From positions 2,108,501 through 2,172,500 of the forward strand of contig NZ_CP009429.1 in assembly GCF_001314325.1 (NCBI RefSeq): a stretch of DNA of 64,000 bases, given 5' to 3'. The position numbers were made by a program, and so were the translations under genes. This document shows positions 55,615 through 63,268 of the stretch, piece by piece. The first letter of the stretch is position 1, and the number at the start of each line of letters is the position of its first letter. The notes below the pieces were generated by a model, which worked only from the letters and a program-made list of their open reading frames with translations, was not told the origin of the DNA and made no database searches. The DNA comes from Sphingopyxis macrogoltabida. GTDB taxonomy: Bacteria > Pseudomonadota > Alphaproteobacteria > Sphingomonadales > Sphingomonadaceae.

Positions 55615-55989
55615 ATGACAGGCGAGTTCGACAGCGCACATGGCCGCGCCACGCGCGCCCGGATCATGGGCGACGAGTTGGTGGACGCGGTCTATTCGAC
55701 CGCCGACGATATGCAGCAGGATGTGCAGGATTATGTCAGCGCCTTATGCTGGGGCGAGATATTCAACCGCGACGGCCTGTCGCAGCAGGTGCGGATTCTC
55801 ATCAACATCGCCGCGCTGGCGTCGATCGGCGAACGCGACACGATGAAGCATCATGTCCGCGCCGCTGTCCGCCTCGGCTGTTCGCGCGTCGAGATTCGCG
55901 AAGCGATCATCCAGGCCGGCAGCACGACCGGCATCGGCCGCGCCGCCCTCGCCTGCCGCGCCGCGAGCGAAGCGCTCGGCGAAGCGTAA
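55615..55989 (+). CDS. Carboxymuconolactone-decarboxylase-family protein
   Basis: A 124-residue all-helical protein with the CMD fold: SALCWGEIFNRDGLSQQVRI, LINIAALASIGERDTMKHHV (conserved His) and RLGCSRVEIREAIIQAGSTT. It has no CxxC, so it resembles gamma-carboxymuconolactone decarboxylase rather than AhpD. Upstream AAAAGGAGAGCAA is a good ribosome site; a longer frame from 54676 belongs to another frame of the Ntn hydrolase gene. It lies 29 bases after copy 2 and is probably cotranscribed. A decarboxylase or ring-cleavage step is inferred. Confidence 0.9.
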   Translation: MTGEFDSAHGRATRARIMGDELVDAVYSTADDMQQDVQDYVSALCWGEIFNRDGLSQQVRILINIAALASIGERDTMKHHVRAAVRLGCSRVEIREAIIQAGSTTGIGRAALACRAASEALGEA

Positions 55990-56282
55990 CCCGGCCCGCA
56001 GACGGGGCTTCCCGGCGTCTACCGACCGCGCTCGATGCCGCCGGAGAAAGTCCGGCACATCCGGATCGTTACGGGGCACCCCGGACACGAATCATCCCGA
56101 ACGCCGCACGAAGCTTTGTCCTTGATAGATGGCTACGGATGTCGGGGATACCCCTGGTGGCAGGGCTTGTATCGAACCTTAGATTTACTACCTGATTTAT
56201 CAGTATTTTAGGTCGTCAAGAGGGCTTGATTCCCCCACATTTTCCCCCACACATTTCTTCAGCTGGCGAAAAAAATTCGTTA
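55990..56282. other. Gene-free junction between the catabolic cluster and the mobile region
   Basis: No gene is visible. There are small CCGGA-based hairpins near 56039-56056. From about 56160 the composition becomes AT-rich, with two C5 blocks (CCCCCACATTTTCCCCCACA, 56234-56253), and this is where the mobile region begins. It may contain one end (att) of the conjugative element, but I cannot find a clear direct repeat. Confidence 0.5.
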
Positions 56283-56325
56283 GCGTCCGCGCTCGTGGTG
56301 TAATTTCCGGTGTAGGCGATGGTGT

Positions 56326-56357
56326 ATTCCGGGGTGGGGCATGCCCCACCCCGGAAT
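56326..56357. repeat. 32-base perfect palindrome inside the IS left end
   Basis: ATTCCGGGGTGGGGC, then AT, then GCCCCACCCCGGAAT: every base pairs (15-bp arms with a central GCATGC). It lies between the left end and the transposase start, where a hairpin can stop read-through transcription from outside the element. Confidence 0.8.
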
Positions 56358-56435
56358 GCGGCGTCGCTGGTGGCCACCGGGTTCATCGTTATGGTGGAGT
56401 TTGCACACTTCAACCGTGACGAAGAGGAGTTCCCG

Positions 56436-57650
56436 ATGACCGAGGACAGATTACTGATCGAAGAGCTTGCTGCGAAGGGCGGCCAACCGGATTTTTTGCG
56501 CACCATCGCCGAGAACGTGCTGCAGCTGATCATGGAGGCCGACGTTGATGGCCTGATCGGCGCGGGTCGCCACGAACGCAGCAGCGAGCGCGCGACCTGG
56601 CGCAACGGCTATCGCGACCGTTCGCTGGATACCCGGGTAGGCACGCTGAACCTGAAAATCCCCAAGCTGCGTGCTGGGTCCTACTTTCCGGGCTTCCTTG
56701 AGCCCCGCAAGATGGTCGAGAAAGCGCTGGTTGCGGTGATCCAGGAAGCGTGGATCGGCGGGGTCAGCACCCGGCGGGTCGATGAACTCGTCCAGGCCAT
56801 GGGCATGACCGGCATCTCCAAGTCCACCGTCTCCAAGCTTTGCAAGGACATTGACGAGCGCGTCCATGCCTTTCTGAAACGCCCGCTCACCGGCGAATGG
56901 CCGTATCTCTGGCTCGATGCCACCTATCTCAAGGTACGCGAAGGCGGGCGGATCATCAGCGTTGCCGCAATAATCGCCATGGCCGTCAACACCGAGGGCC
57001 GGCGCGAGATCGTCGGCCTGCATATCGGCCCCTCGGAAGCGGAGGTCTTCTGGTCCGACTTCCTGAAGGACCTTGTTCGGCGCGGTCTTACCGGCGTGAA
57101 GCTGGTCATCTCCGATGCTCACGAGGGCCTCAAGGGCGCGATCACCCGCGTCATGGGCGCCACCTGGCAGCGCTGCCGGGTGCACTTCATGCGCAATGCC
57201 CTGTCCTATGTGCCCAAGGGCCAGAACACTGTCGTCGCCGCCGCGATCCGCCAGGTCTTCCTGCAGCCCGATCAGAAAAGCGCAACGCAGGTCTGGCGAC
57301 AGGTCGCCGACCAGTTGCGCACCCGTTGGCCCAAGCTCGGCGCCTGCATGGACGAGGCCGAAACCGACGTGCTCGCCTACACCGGCTTTCCCACCCAGCA
57401 CCGCACGAAGTTACACTCAACCAATCCGCTCGAGCGGCTCAACAAGGAGGTCAAGCGCCGCGCCGACGTCGTCGGAATCTTCCCGAACGAAGACAGCATC
57501 ATCCGCCTCGTCGGGGCTGTGCTGATGGAGCAGAACGACGAGTGGCAGCTCCAGCACCGATACATGCAGATCGAAGGCATGGCCGAACTCAACCAACCCA
57601 TGATCGAGGAGGAAAATCAGCCCCTACACATCACCGCCAAAGCCGCCTGA
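56436..57650 (+). CDS. IS256-family transposase (DDE type)
   Basis: A 404-residue transposase. The catalytic acids are D161 (LWLDATYLK), D227 (LVISDAHEGLKGAI) and a Glu in the LERLNKEVKRR region (about 332-341). RHERSSERATWRNGYRDR is a typical N-terminal IS256 motif. I chose ATG at 56436, just after GAGGAG; a longer frame from 56319 would begin outside the left end. It appears intact. It moves the element by copy-paste through a circular intermediate, as known for the family. Confidence 0.95.
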   Translation: MTEDRLLIEELAAKGGQPDFLRTIAENVLQLIMEADVDGLIGAGRHERSSERATWRNGYRDRSLDTRVGTLNLKIPKLRAGSYFPGFLEPRKMVEKALVAVIQEAWIGGVSTRRVDELVQAMGMTGISKSTVSKLCKDIDERVHAFLKRPLTGEWPYLWLDATYLKVREGGRIISVAAIIAMAVNTEGRREIVGLHIGPSEAEVFWSDFLKDLVRRGLTGVKLVISDAHEGLKGAITRVMGATWQRCRVHFMRNALSYVPKGQNTVVAAAIRQVFLQPDQKSATQVWRQVADQLRTRWPKLGACMDEAETDVLAYTGFPTQHRTKLHSTNPLERLNKEVKRRADVVGIFPNEDSIIRLVGAVLMEQNDEWQLQHRYMQIEGMAELNQPMIEEENQPLHITAKAA

Positions 57651-57838
57651 CGATGGCCCACGGCCACAGCCGAAATTACACCACCTTGACGGACGCGACC
57701 GGGATTTCTGAGGTCGAAATCTGCAGGAGTGTGGCTTGACCTGTGGTGGCGAAGCGAGTGCGGTCGTGCAAACAATGGTATCACGGGTGGCCGGGCGAAA
57801 TGTCGCTCGCAGTCAGATCGGCGGAAAAGGACGATCCC

Positions 57839-58045
57839 TTACCCCGTAATGTCGGTTCGATAAGAGGGTGGGTCTGCAATCCATCGATCAAGTTGCGACT
57901 CTCGCCAGCCGACGGCAGTTTTGCTCAAGCGGATCTGGCTCGGAAAAGTGCCGTCGGCGATCTTCTCGTAGATCGTTGATCGCGAGAGCCCGGTGCGCGA
58001 AATTACAGTTGCGAGGCGAACAAGTCGGTCGGGGCGGTCGCTCAT
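57839..58045 (-). CDS. AlpA-family excisionase/regulatory protein
   Basis: A 68-residue MerR-like HTH protein: LVRLATVISRTGLSRSTIYE and FPSQIRLSKTAVGWRESQLD, the AlpA hallmark. AlpA proteins regulate or act as excisionases in integrative elements. The ATG overlaps the stop of the DUF2274 gene (ATGA at 58042). Its place at the end of the trb operon suggests that it controls the element or its excision. Confidence 0.9.
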   Translation of the reverse strand: MSDRPDRLVRLATVISRTGLSRSTIYEKIADGTFPSQIRLSKTAVGWRESQLDRWIADPPSYRTDITG

Positions 58046-58269
58046 GGCTTCCTCCGGCGCTGCTTGCTAAACTCCCGATCGCTCCCAATAAAGCGTTCGA
58101 TCATAGGAGGAATGAGCCGCTCGGGCGGGATCGCCTCGGGCAATCCGTTCAACTTGGCATGGACAGCACCATAATCTTGAAGGTCGCGCACGAGAGCGCC
58201 CGGGAGCTCAATCGTAAGTTTGACGGGCTTCTCTTCAATGATCGGGCCAAGGCGAAGCTTGCTCATCAC
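58042..58269 (-). CDS. DUF2274-family small protein
   Basis: A 75-residue protein: KLRLGPIIEEKPVKLTIELP, PPERLIPPMIERFIGSDREF. DUF2274 genes are usually found next to trbI in conjugative elements; function unknown. It overlaps trbI by 4 bases and the AlpA gene by 4 bases. No signal peptide or membrane helix is visible. Confidence 0.9.
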   Translation of the reverse strand: MMSKLRLGPIIEEKPVKLTIELPGALVRDLQDYGAVHAKLNGLPEAIPPERLIPPMIERFIGSDREFSKQRRRKP

Positions 58270-59501
58270 CTACGCTCGCTGTTCTCAAAAACGAGATCCC
58301 GCGTCACGATGACGCGAAAGACGAAGCCGGGCCGCACCGTGAGCGTCGGCGCCATGGAAATCTCTCGCTCGACAACTCGCCGTCCCGCTTCATTCGTGCC
58401 GTCCTGCAGGCCGGACCGAAGCGCTCGGACAAGATCGCCCTCGCCGCTCGCCGCCAATTCTGTACCGACTCCGAGTAGCGACGAAACCAAGGCGGCGCGC
58501 AGCATGCGTCCCCAGTGACTGTTCACGCGATCCTCGAGTCCTGCATAGCCGGCCGCATCGGCACCCGGCTGGCGATCGAGGCGAATAGATCGTCCTCCGG
58601 GTAAAATGAGCCGATCCCAAGCCAGAAGTACCCGGCGCTGACCTGCCGCGACCTCGCTGTCATATTCGCCGATCAATCGGGCGCCCTGCGGAACCAGCAA
58701 CAAGCGTCCCGTAGGGCTATCGTAGATATTCTGCGTGACCTGCGCAGTGATCTGGCCGGGCAGGTCCGAGCGGATACCAGTGATCAACGCTGCCGGGATA
58801 ACGGTTCCTGCCTGAATGACTGCGGCCGAGCTCGGCGCAACAATGCGCTCACCGCTTTCGGCCCCACCACGCGGGCCTCCGGCGAGAAAAGCCTGCCGGC
58901 CCGTTTTTGCACCTTCTGGTACGTTTGCGGCCTGAGCTTGCGAAGACAGCGCCTCGGCTGCAGTCGTTCCGGACATCGCACCGCCGGTTCCCCCCAAGAA
59001 GAGCCGACTGCCTTGGGCGGCTTCACGCTCCTGCATAGCGCGCAGTCTTGCCTGTTTACGTGCCGATTGCGCGGGGTCGGCTGGCGGCGGCCCCATTGCG
59101 GGCACGGGCATCGGCTCGCCCGCCTTCTGCGCCGATACGATCGGTCGGCCTAAATCGCCCGGCAGGGGCGGACCGAGTTTCGGGACGGCGCCATAATCGG
59201 CCGGGGCGCCGGTCACAGTCTCGGAACGGTTCGGCACCGCGACCTCGTAAAGTTCCTGCGCGGCTTTGGGATCGACTGGCCGCAGCGCCCAGAGCAAGGC
59301 GCCCCCGATTGCGATTCCTGCGGCCCCGCCCAGCACAGCGAGCGTCTTTCGCGACAAGCGCATCACGTTCGGCAGCTCGCCCTCGAGACGAAAGCCGTCG
59401 GGACTGGGCGGCGCCATCGCCGCCGCCTCCGCTTCGGGAGCCGCGGGGCTCGCTTCCGTCGTATCGAGCGGATCCCCCGGCACGTCTTCGCGCCGGCTCA
59501 C
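58266..59501 (-). CDS. trbI: Conjugal transfer protein TrbI (VirB10-like)
   Basis: A 411-residue VirB10 homologue: cytoplasmic tail, TM at about 52-72 (LAVLGGAAGIAIGGALLWAL), a Pro-rich periplasmic stretch, then the conserved C-terminal barrel domain (AALITGIRSDLPGQITAQVT, SPTGRLLLVPQGARLIGEYD and LILPGGRSIRLDRQPGADA). It bridges inner and outer membrane in the type IV secretion channel. It overlaps trbG by 4 bases and the DUF2274 gene by 4. Confidence 0.96.
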   Translation of the reverse strand: MSRREDVPGDPLDTTEASPAAPEAEAAAMAPPSPDGFRLEGELPNVMRLSRKTLAVLGGAAGIAIGGALLWALRPVDPKAAQELYEVAVPNRSETVTGAPADYGAVPKLGPPLPGDLGRPIVSAQKAGEPMPVPAMGPPPADPAQSARKQARLRAMQEREAAQGSRLFLGGTGGAMSGTTAAEALSSQAQAANVPEGAKTGRQAFLAGGPRGGAESGERIVAPSSAAVIQAGTVIPAALITGIRSDLPGQITAQVTQNIYDSPTGRLLLVPQGARLIGEYDSEVAAGQRRVLLAWDRLILPGGRSIRLDRQPGADAAGYAGLEDRVNSHWGRMLRAALVSSLLGVGTELAASGEGDLVRALRSGLQDGTNEAGRRVVEREISMAPTLTVRPGFVFRVIVTRDLVFENSERR

Positions 59502-60334
59502 GGGCGGCCTCGCTCGACCGGCGTGTCGCGCGAGATGCGAACCTTCTTCGCCGCCTTACCTGCCCCGAGCCGTAGCTCGCCGCGTTCGAACAGCCGGTCG
59601 ACGATCATGAAGCGGCCATCGACCCGGTAATTCAGGAGTTCGGCCGCCCCTTTCTCGCCGACCGCAAACAGCGGCGGCATTTCGCCGGTCGCAACCGAAG
59701 GGCCGAACTCGACGAAGAGCTGCCGGCCGTCGTCGAACGCGCGCAACGGTCGCCATGCGACCTTGTCGCCGCTGATCCGATACGCGAAGTTGAGCGACGG
59801 CAGGTCGATCCCGCCGGCGACCGGCGCGGCCCGCACACGCTCGGCTTCGGCGGCGCGAAGCGCGATCAGCTCGTCCCGCGGATAGCGCCACGAAACAGCG
59901 GCCATATAGGTCGATGGCGTCGCGCGAAGCTCGACGTGATAAGTCCTGCGGCTCGTGTTGATGATCAAATTCGTGACAATGTCGGGCCGCGTTGGTTTCA
60001 CAAGGATATGAACGCGCCGCGTCGCGCCTTCGCCGCTCAGCGTGTCGCCGATAATCCACCGAACCGTATCGCCGGCGGCGACCGGACCGGGCCCGACCAG
60101 CTCCTCGCCTTCCTGTAGCGCGATATCGGTCACCTGGCCCGGCGCGGTATAGACCTGGAACAACGCGCCCTCTGCCCAAGCATATTGCTGGATAGCATTG
60201 AGGAAGGTCGTGCGCTCGGGCTGCACGCGCGCTGCATCGTTGGCGCGACCGACCTGCGTGCGCGGATCGCCAGGTGCTGCGTGGAGGGGCAAAGCCAACA
60301 GTGCGGCGCCTACGAGCATTGAAATTTTGATCAT
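59498..60334 (-). CDS. trbG: Conjugal transfer protein TrbG (VirB9-like)
   Basis: A 278-residue VirB9/CagX homologue with signal MIKISMLVGAALLALPLHA. Conserved pieces are IQQYAWAEGALFQVYTAPGQ, VTDIALQEGEELV and the C-terminal beta domain FAYRISGDKVAWRPLRAFDD, LNYRVDGRFMIVDRLFERGE. It forms the outer-membrane core with TrbI. It overlaps trbF by 4 bases. Confidence 0.96.
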   Translation of the reverse strand: MIKISMLVGAALLALPLHAAPGDPRTQVGRANDAARVQPERTTFLNAIQQYAWAEGALFQVYTAPGQVTDIALQEGEELVGPGPVAAGDTVRWIIGDTLSGEGATRRVHILVKPTRPDIVTNLIINTSRRTYHVELRATPSTYMAAVSWRYPRDELIALRAAEAERVRAAPVAGGIDLPSLNFAYRISGDKVAWRPLRAFDDGRQLFVEFGPSVATGEMPPLFAVGEKGAAELLNYRVDGRFMIVDRLFERGELRLGAGKAAKKVRISRDTPVERGRP

Positions 60335-61014
60335 TGGCTGAGCTCCTTGGAAAGATTGATGGCGGTCACTCGGAGACCGAGGGGATTTTTTTGCAGTGCC
60401 TCGGGGGTGCGCGGCGGCTGGATCGTGACGGTCACGATCGCCGACCAGCGCGAGGTCTCGATGAGGCCGCCGTCCTGATAACGGCGCTCGGTCCAGGCGA
60501 TGCGGAAGCTGTCCTTCGACGCGCGGATCACGCTCGACACATCGACAGCGACCTGCTGCTTGCCGACCTCGGCGAACGGGTCGTTGTTGCGCGCATAATC
60601 GTTGAGTGCCTGCGCGCCCGACGTCGCCGCAAAATCATAGGCGCTGAGCCAGTTCGCGCGCAGCACTACGGGATCGGCGGGGATCGAGCGGATATGCTCG
60701 ATGAAGCGCGCAAGGTGAAAGGCAACCTGCGGATCGGTGGGCGCATAGTCGGCGTCCGCCGGCGCGACCGCCCTCGCCTCGCCGAGCTTGTCGACCTCAA
60801 CCACCCAAGGGGTGATCGTGCCGCGCAGCGACTGCCAGACAAGCGCCGAGGCGAGCCCGCCCGAAAGCGCGAGGCAGCCGAAGAAGGCGAGCCGCCAATT
60901 CTTCGCCTGGATCCGCGCCGAGCCGATCCGATCGTCCCAAATCTGCGCGGCGCGCTGATAGGGGGTCACCGGCTCGGGCGATTTTCCGTAATGTTGGTGT
61001 GGTCGTCGGAACAT
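60331..61014 (-). CDS. trbF: Conjugal transfer protein TrbF (VirB8-like)
   Basis: A 227-residue VirB8 homologue: a cytoplasmic N-terminus with TPYQRAAQIWDDRIGSAR, one TM helix (LAFFGCLALSGGLASALVW) and a periplasmic NTF2-like domain (FIEHIRSIPADPVVLRANWL, IRASKDSFRIAWTERRYQDG). I chose ATG at 61014 since AAGGA precedes it; a longer frame would run into trbL. It starts four bases after the trbL stop. Confidence 0.95.
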   Translation of the reverse strand: MFRRPHQHYGKSPEPVTPYQRAAQIWDDRIGSARIQAKNWRLAFFGCLALSGGLASALVWQSLRGTITPWVVEVDKLGEARAVAPADADYAPTDPQVAFHLARFIEHIRSIPADPVVLRANWLSAYDFAATSGAQALNDYARNNDPFAEVGKQQVAVDVSSVIRASKDSFRIAWTERRYQDGGLIETSRWSAIVTVTIQPPRTPEALQKNPLGLRVTAINLSKELSQ

Positions 61015-61018
61015 GGTC

Positions 61019-62302
61019 TCAATCCTTCTGGCTGATATCGGGGGCTGAACCGGCGCCATGGCTGTCGCCTTGCTTGAGTGTCTGCGCGCCGATCGTGGCG
61101 CCCGAGGTGATCGCCTGCCGTCGCTTCATGGCGGCGGCCCAAGCCGGCTGGCCGGAGGCTTCCGCACCGGTTGCAGCGGCGGGCGCCGCCTTGCTCGCCT
61201 GTCCGTCGGCAAAGTTCTGGCGAAGCTTGGCCGCGGCCTTACGCAAGGGCGAACCCGCGCCGCTCGCTGCGTCGCGCGCGACATTGGCCATGCCCGAACC
61301 AAAGGCCCGCATCCCGGAATTGCCCGCAGCACCGCGCGCGTAAGAGGCGGAGGCCGATCCGGCAGCCCGCGAGGCACCTGCCGCGCCCTTCCCGGCCATC
61401 GATGCGGCGGCACCCGTTGCGAGGGTGGCGCCGGCGGCTCCGGCGGCAATCGTCGCGCCAGCGGCCAAGGTCGTTCCCGCCGCGGCACCAGCGCCGAGCT
61501 GCGGACCACCGGCGACGATGCCGTTGGCGACGCTCGGACCAAAAATGCCGAGGCCCAAGAGCGTGAGCGCGCCGAGCGCGATCGCCATCACTTCGCGGAT
61601 GTCGGGCTCGGTGCCGAGGCCCGCCTCCATGAAGCGCTCGAACAGCGTGACGCCAATCCCGGTGATCACCGCGAGGACAAGCAGCTTGATGCCTGAGGAA
61701 ATGACATGCCCGAGGACGCGCTCGGCCATGAAGGCGGTGCGATTGAAGAAGGCGAAGGGCAGCAGGACGAAGCCCGCGAGCGTCACGAGCTTGAATTCGA
61801 GGATCGTGACGAAGACCTGCACTGCGAGTATGAAGAAGGCGAGCACGACGATCACCCAGGCGATCAGCAGGATCAGGATCTGGACGAAGTTGGTGAAGAG
61901 CCCGACGGGGCCTACGAGATCGGCGGTCGCATCGAGCAGCGGCTCGGCGGCATCGAGACCGGTCGCGGCAATCATGCCGGGGCGCATGAAGTCGCCGACC
62001 GCCATCGCCCCACCGCTCGCCTTGAGACCCAAGCCTGCGAAGCTCTCGAGCAGGATGACCGACAACGCCTGAAAGTTGCCGATGATGAAGGCGAAGACGC
62101 CAATATAGAGCGTCTTCTTGATGAGCCGCTGCAGCACGTCCTCATCGGTGCCCCACGCCCAGAAGAGCGCCGCAATCGTCACGTCGATCACGATGAGTGT
62201 CGAGGACAGGAAGCCGACCTCGCCGCCGAGCAGGCCGAAGCCGCTGTCTATATAGGTCGAGAAGACCGACAGGAAATTGTCGATGACGCCGGTGTCGTTC
62301 AT
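61019..62302 (-). CDS. trbL: Conjugal transfer protein TrbL (VirB6-like)
   Basis: A 427-residue polytopic protein with about six membrane helices in the first 260 residues (FLSSTLIVIDVTIAALFWAW, QILILLIAWVIVVLAFFILA, LVTLAGFVLLPFAFFN). The C-terminal third is a low-complexity Ala/Gly-rich cytoplasmic tail, usual for TrbL. The ATG at 62302 overlaps the trbK-alt stop by 4 bases. It is an inner-membrane channel part of the mating-pair system. Confidence 0.95.
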   Translation of the reverse strand: MNDTGVIDNFLSVFSTYIDSGFGLLGGEVGFLSSTLIVIDVTIAALFWAWGTDEDVLQRLIKKTLYIGVFAFIIGNFQALSVILLESFAGLGLKASGGAMAVGDFMRPGMIAATGLDAAEPLLDATADLVGPVGLFTNFVQILILLIAWVIVVLAFFILAVQVFVTILEFKLVTLAGFVLLPFAFFNRTAFMAERVLGHVISSGIKLLVLAVITGIGVTLFERFMEAGLGTEPDIREVMAIALGALTLLGLGIFGPSVANGIVAGGPQLGAGAAAGTTLAAGATIAAGAAGATLATGAAASMAGKGAAGASRAAGSASASYARGAAGNSGMRAFGSGMANVARDAASGAGSPLRKAAAKLRQNFADGQASKAAPAAATGAEASGQPAWAAAMKRRQAITSGATIGAQTLKQGDSHGAGSAPDISQKD

Positions 62303-62550
62303 TGCTCGGGCTTTCCAGAACGGAAGAAGTGGCGCCGCTTGGCTTCCCAGGCCGCCTTGCACTCGGGATCGGCCTCGGTGGCTGTTCGGCAGCGGCGCAA
62401 CGTGTCGCCATAGTCGGGGGGTGCGTCCGCTCCGGAGATTTGGGGAGCGGACGCACGGGGCGCGGGCGGATCGAGCGCGGCGATGAGGGCAAGGGTCAGC
62501 GCAAGACCCACGACAATTGCCGCCATCACCAGCCCGCCCGCCCGGCCCAT
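62299..62550 (-). CDS. trbK: Putative entry-exclusion protein TrbK-alt
   Basis: An 83-residue protein with an N-terminal helix (LVMAAIVVGLALTLALIAAL) and the conserved CRTATEADPECKAAWEAKRR, the TrbK-alt signature. In related elements it blocks entry of a second copy. It lies one base after the trbJ stop and overlaps trbL. Confidence 0.88.
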   Translation of the reverse strand: MGRAGGLVMAAIVVGLALTLALIAALDPPAPRASAPQISGADAPPDYGDTLRRCRTATEADPECKAAWEAKRRHFFRSGKPEQ

Positions 62551-62551
62551 C

Positions 62552-63268
62552 TCAATCGCCCTTGCGGAAGCGGCGGAAGCGTTCGCGGCCTTCGGCCTCG
62601 GCTGCGGCGGCGCGCGCGGCGCCCAGCATCTCGGCGCGGCCCTGCGCCGTCATGACGGCGGCAAGGTCGGCGATCTGCTGCGACTGGATCGCGAGCAACT
62701 GGTTGCCCGCCTGCGCCGCCTGCAGCGCGCCGGTCGCCGACTGGCTGGCGCCGACGATCGTCGAGATCGACGTCCGCGTCCCGCCCATGTTCGAGACGAT
62801 ACCGGCCTGCACCTTCATCGCATCCTCGAACGCTCCGACGCTGTCTTTCCAGCGCGCCTCGGCATTGGCGACCAATGCCGACGTCGGGCCCGAGAAGGCG
62901 GTTCCCTTGTAGCGCTGCTCGAAGCCCTTGCGGATATCGGCGACGTCATAGGCAATGCCTTCGGCCTCGGTGAGCAGCTGCTTGGTCTGGTCGATCTGCG
63001 CCTGCAGTTCGCCGAGCGTCGAGGTCGGCAGGCTCTGGAGGTTGCGTGCCTCGTTGAGCAGCGACGTCGCCTGGTTCTGGAGCTGCTTGATCTGATTGTT
63101 GATCTGCTCGAGCGTGCGCGCGGCGGTCAGGATATTCTGCGAATAGTTGCGCGGATCGTGGACGATGCCGCCGACCTGTGCGCTCGCCGGCGCTGAAAGC
63201 ATCGGACCCGACACACTCGCGGCGACGAGCGCCGCTGCGGTGATCGAGCGGAGGATATTCTTCTTCAT
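62552..63268 (-). CDS. trbJ: Conjugal transfer protein TrbJ (VirB5-like)
   Basis: A 238-residue exported protein: signal ITAAALVAASVSGPMLSA then PASA, followed by coiled-coil regions (NILTAARTLEQINNQIKQLQ and LGELQAQIDQTKQLLTEAEG). It is the VirB5-like pilus-tip component. It overlaps the trbE stop by 4 bases (63265-63268). Confidence 0.95.
   Translation of the reverse strand: MKKNILRSITAAALVAASVSGPMLSAPASAQVGGIVHDPRNYSQNILTAARTLEQINNQIKQLQNQATSLLNEARNLQSLPTSTLGELQAQIDQTKQLLTEAEGIAYDVADIRKGFEQRYKGTAFSGPTSALVANAEARWKDSVGAFEDAMKVQAGIVSNMGGTRTSISTIVGASQSATGALQAAQAGNQLLAIQSQQIADLAAVMTAQGRAEMLGAARAAAAEAEGRERFRRFRKGD

Larger units (their letters stand above)
56283..57696 (+). mobile_element. IS256-family insertion sequence
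   Basis: The left end GCGTCCG-n5-GTGGTGTAATTTC (56283-56307) and the reverse complement of the right end GCGTCCG-n5-GTGGTGTAATTTC (57696-57672) match at 20 of 25 positions. Between them is one transposase gene. The length, about 1.4 kb, fits IS256. The outermost bases are uncertain. No 8- or 9-base target duplication is visible (attcgtta on the left, gaccggga on the right). Confidence 0.85.

Noticed and set aside
56150..56190. A possible tRNA 3' end (GGTTCGATA and CCACCA on the minus strand)
   Set aside because: The flanking bases do not form a T-stem or acceptor stem, so it is not a tRNA; a partial att site is possible but unproved.
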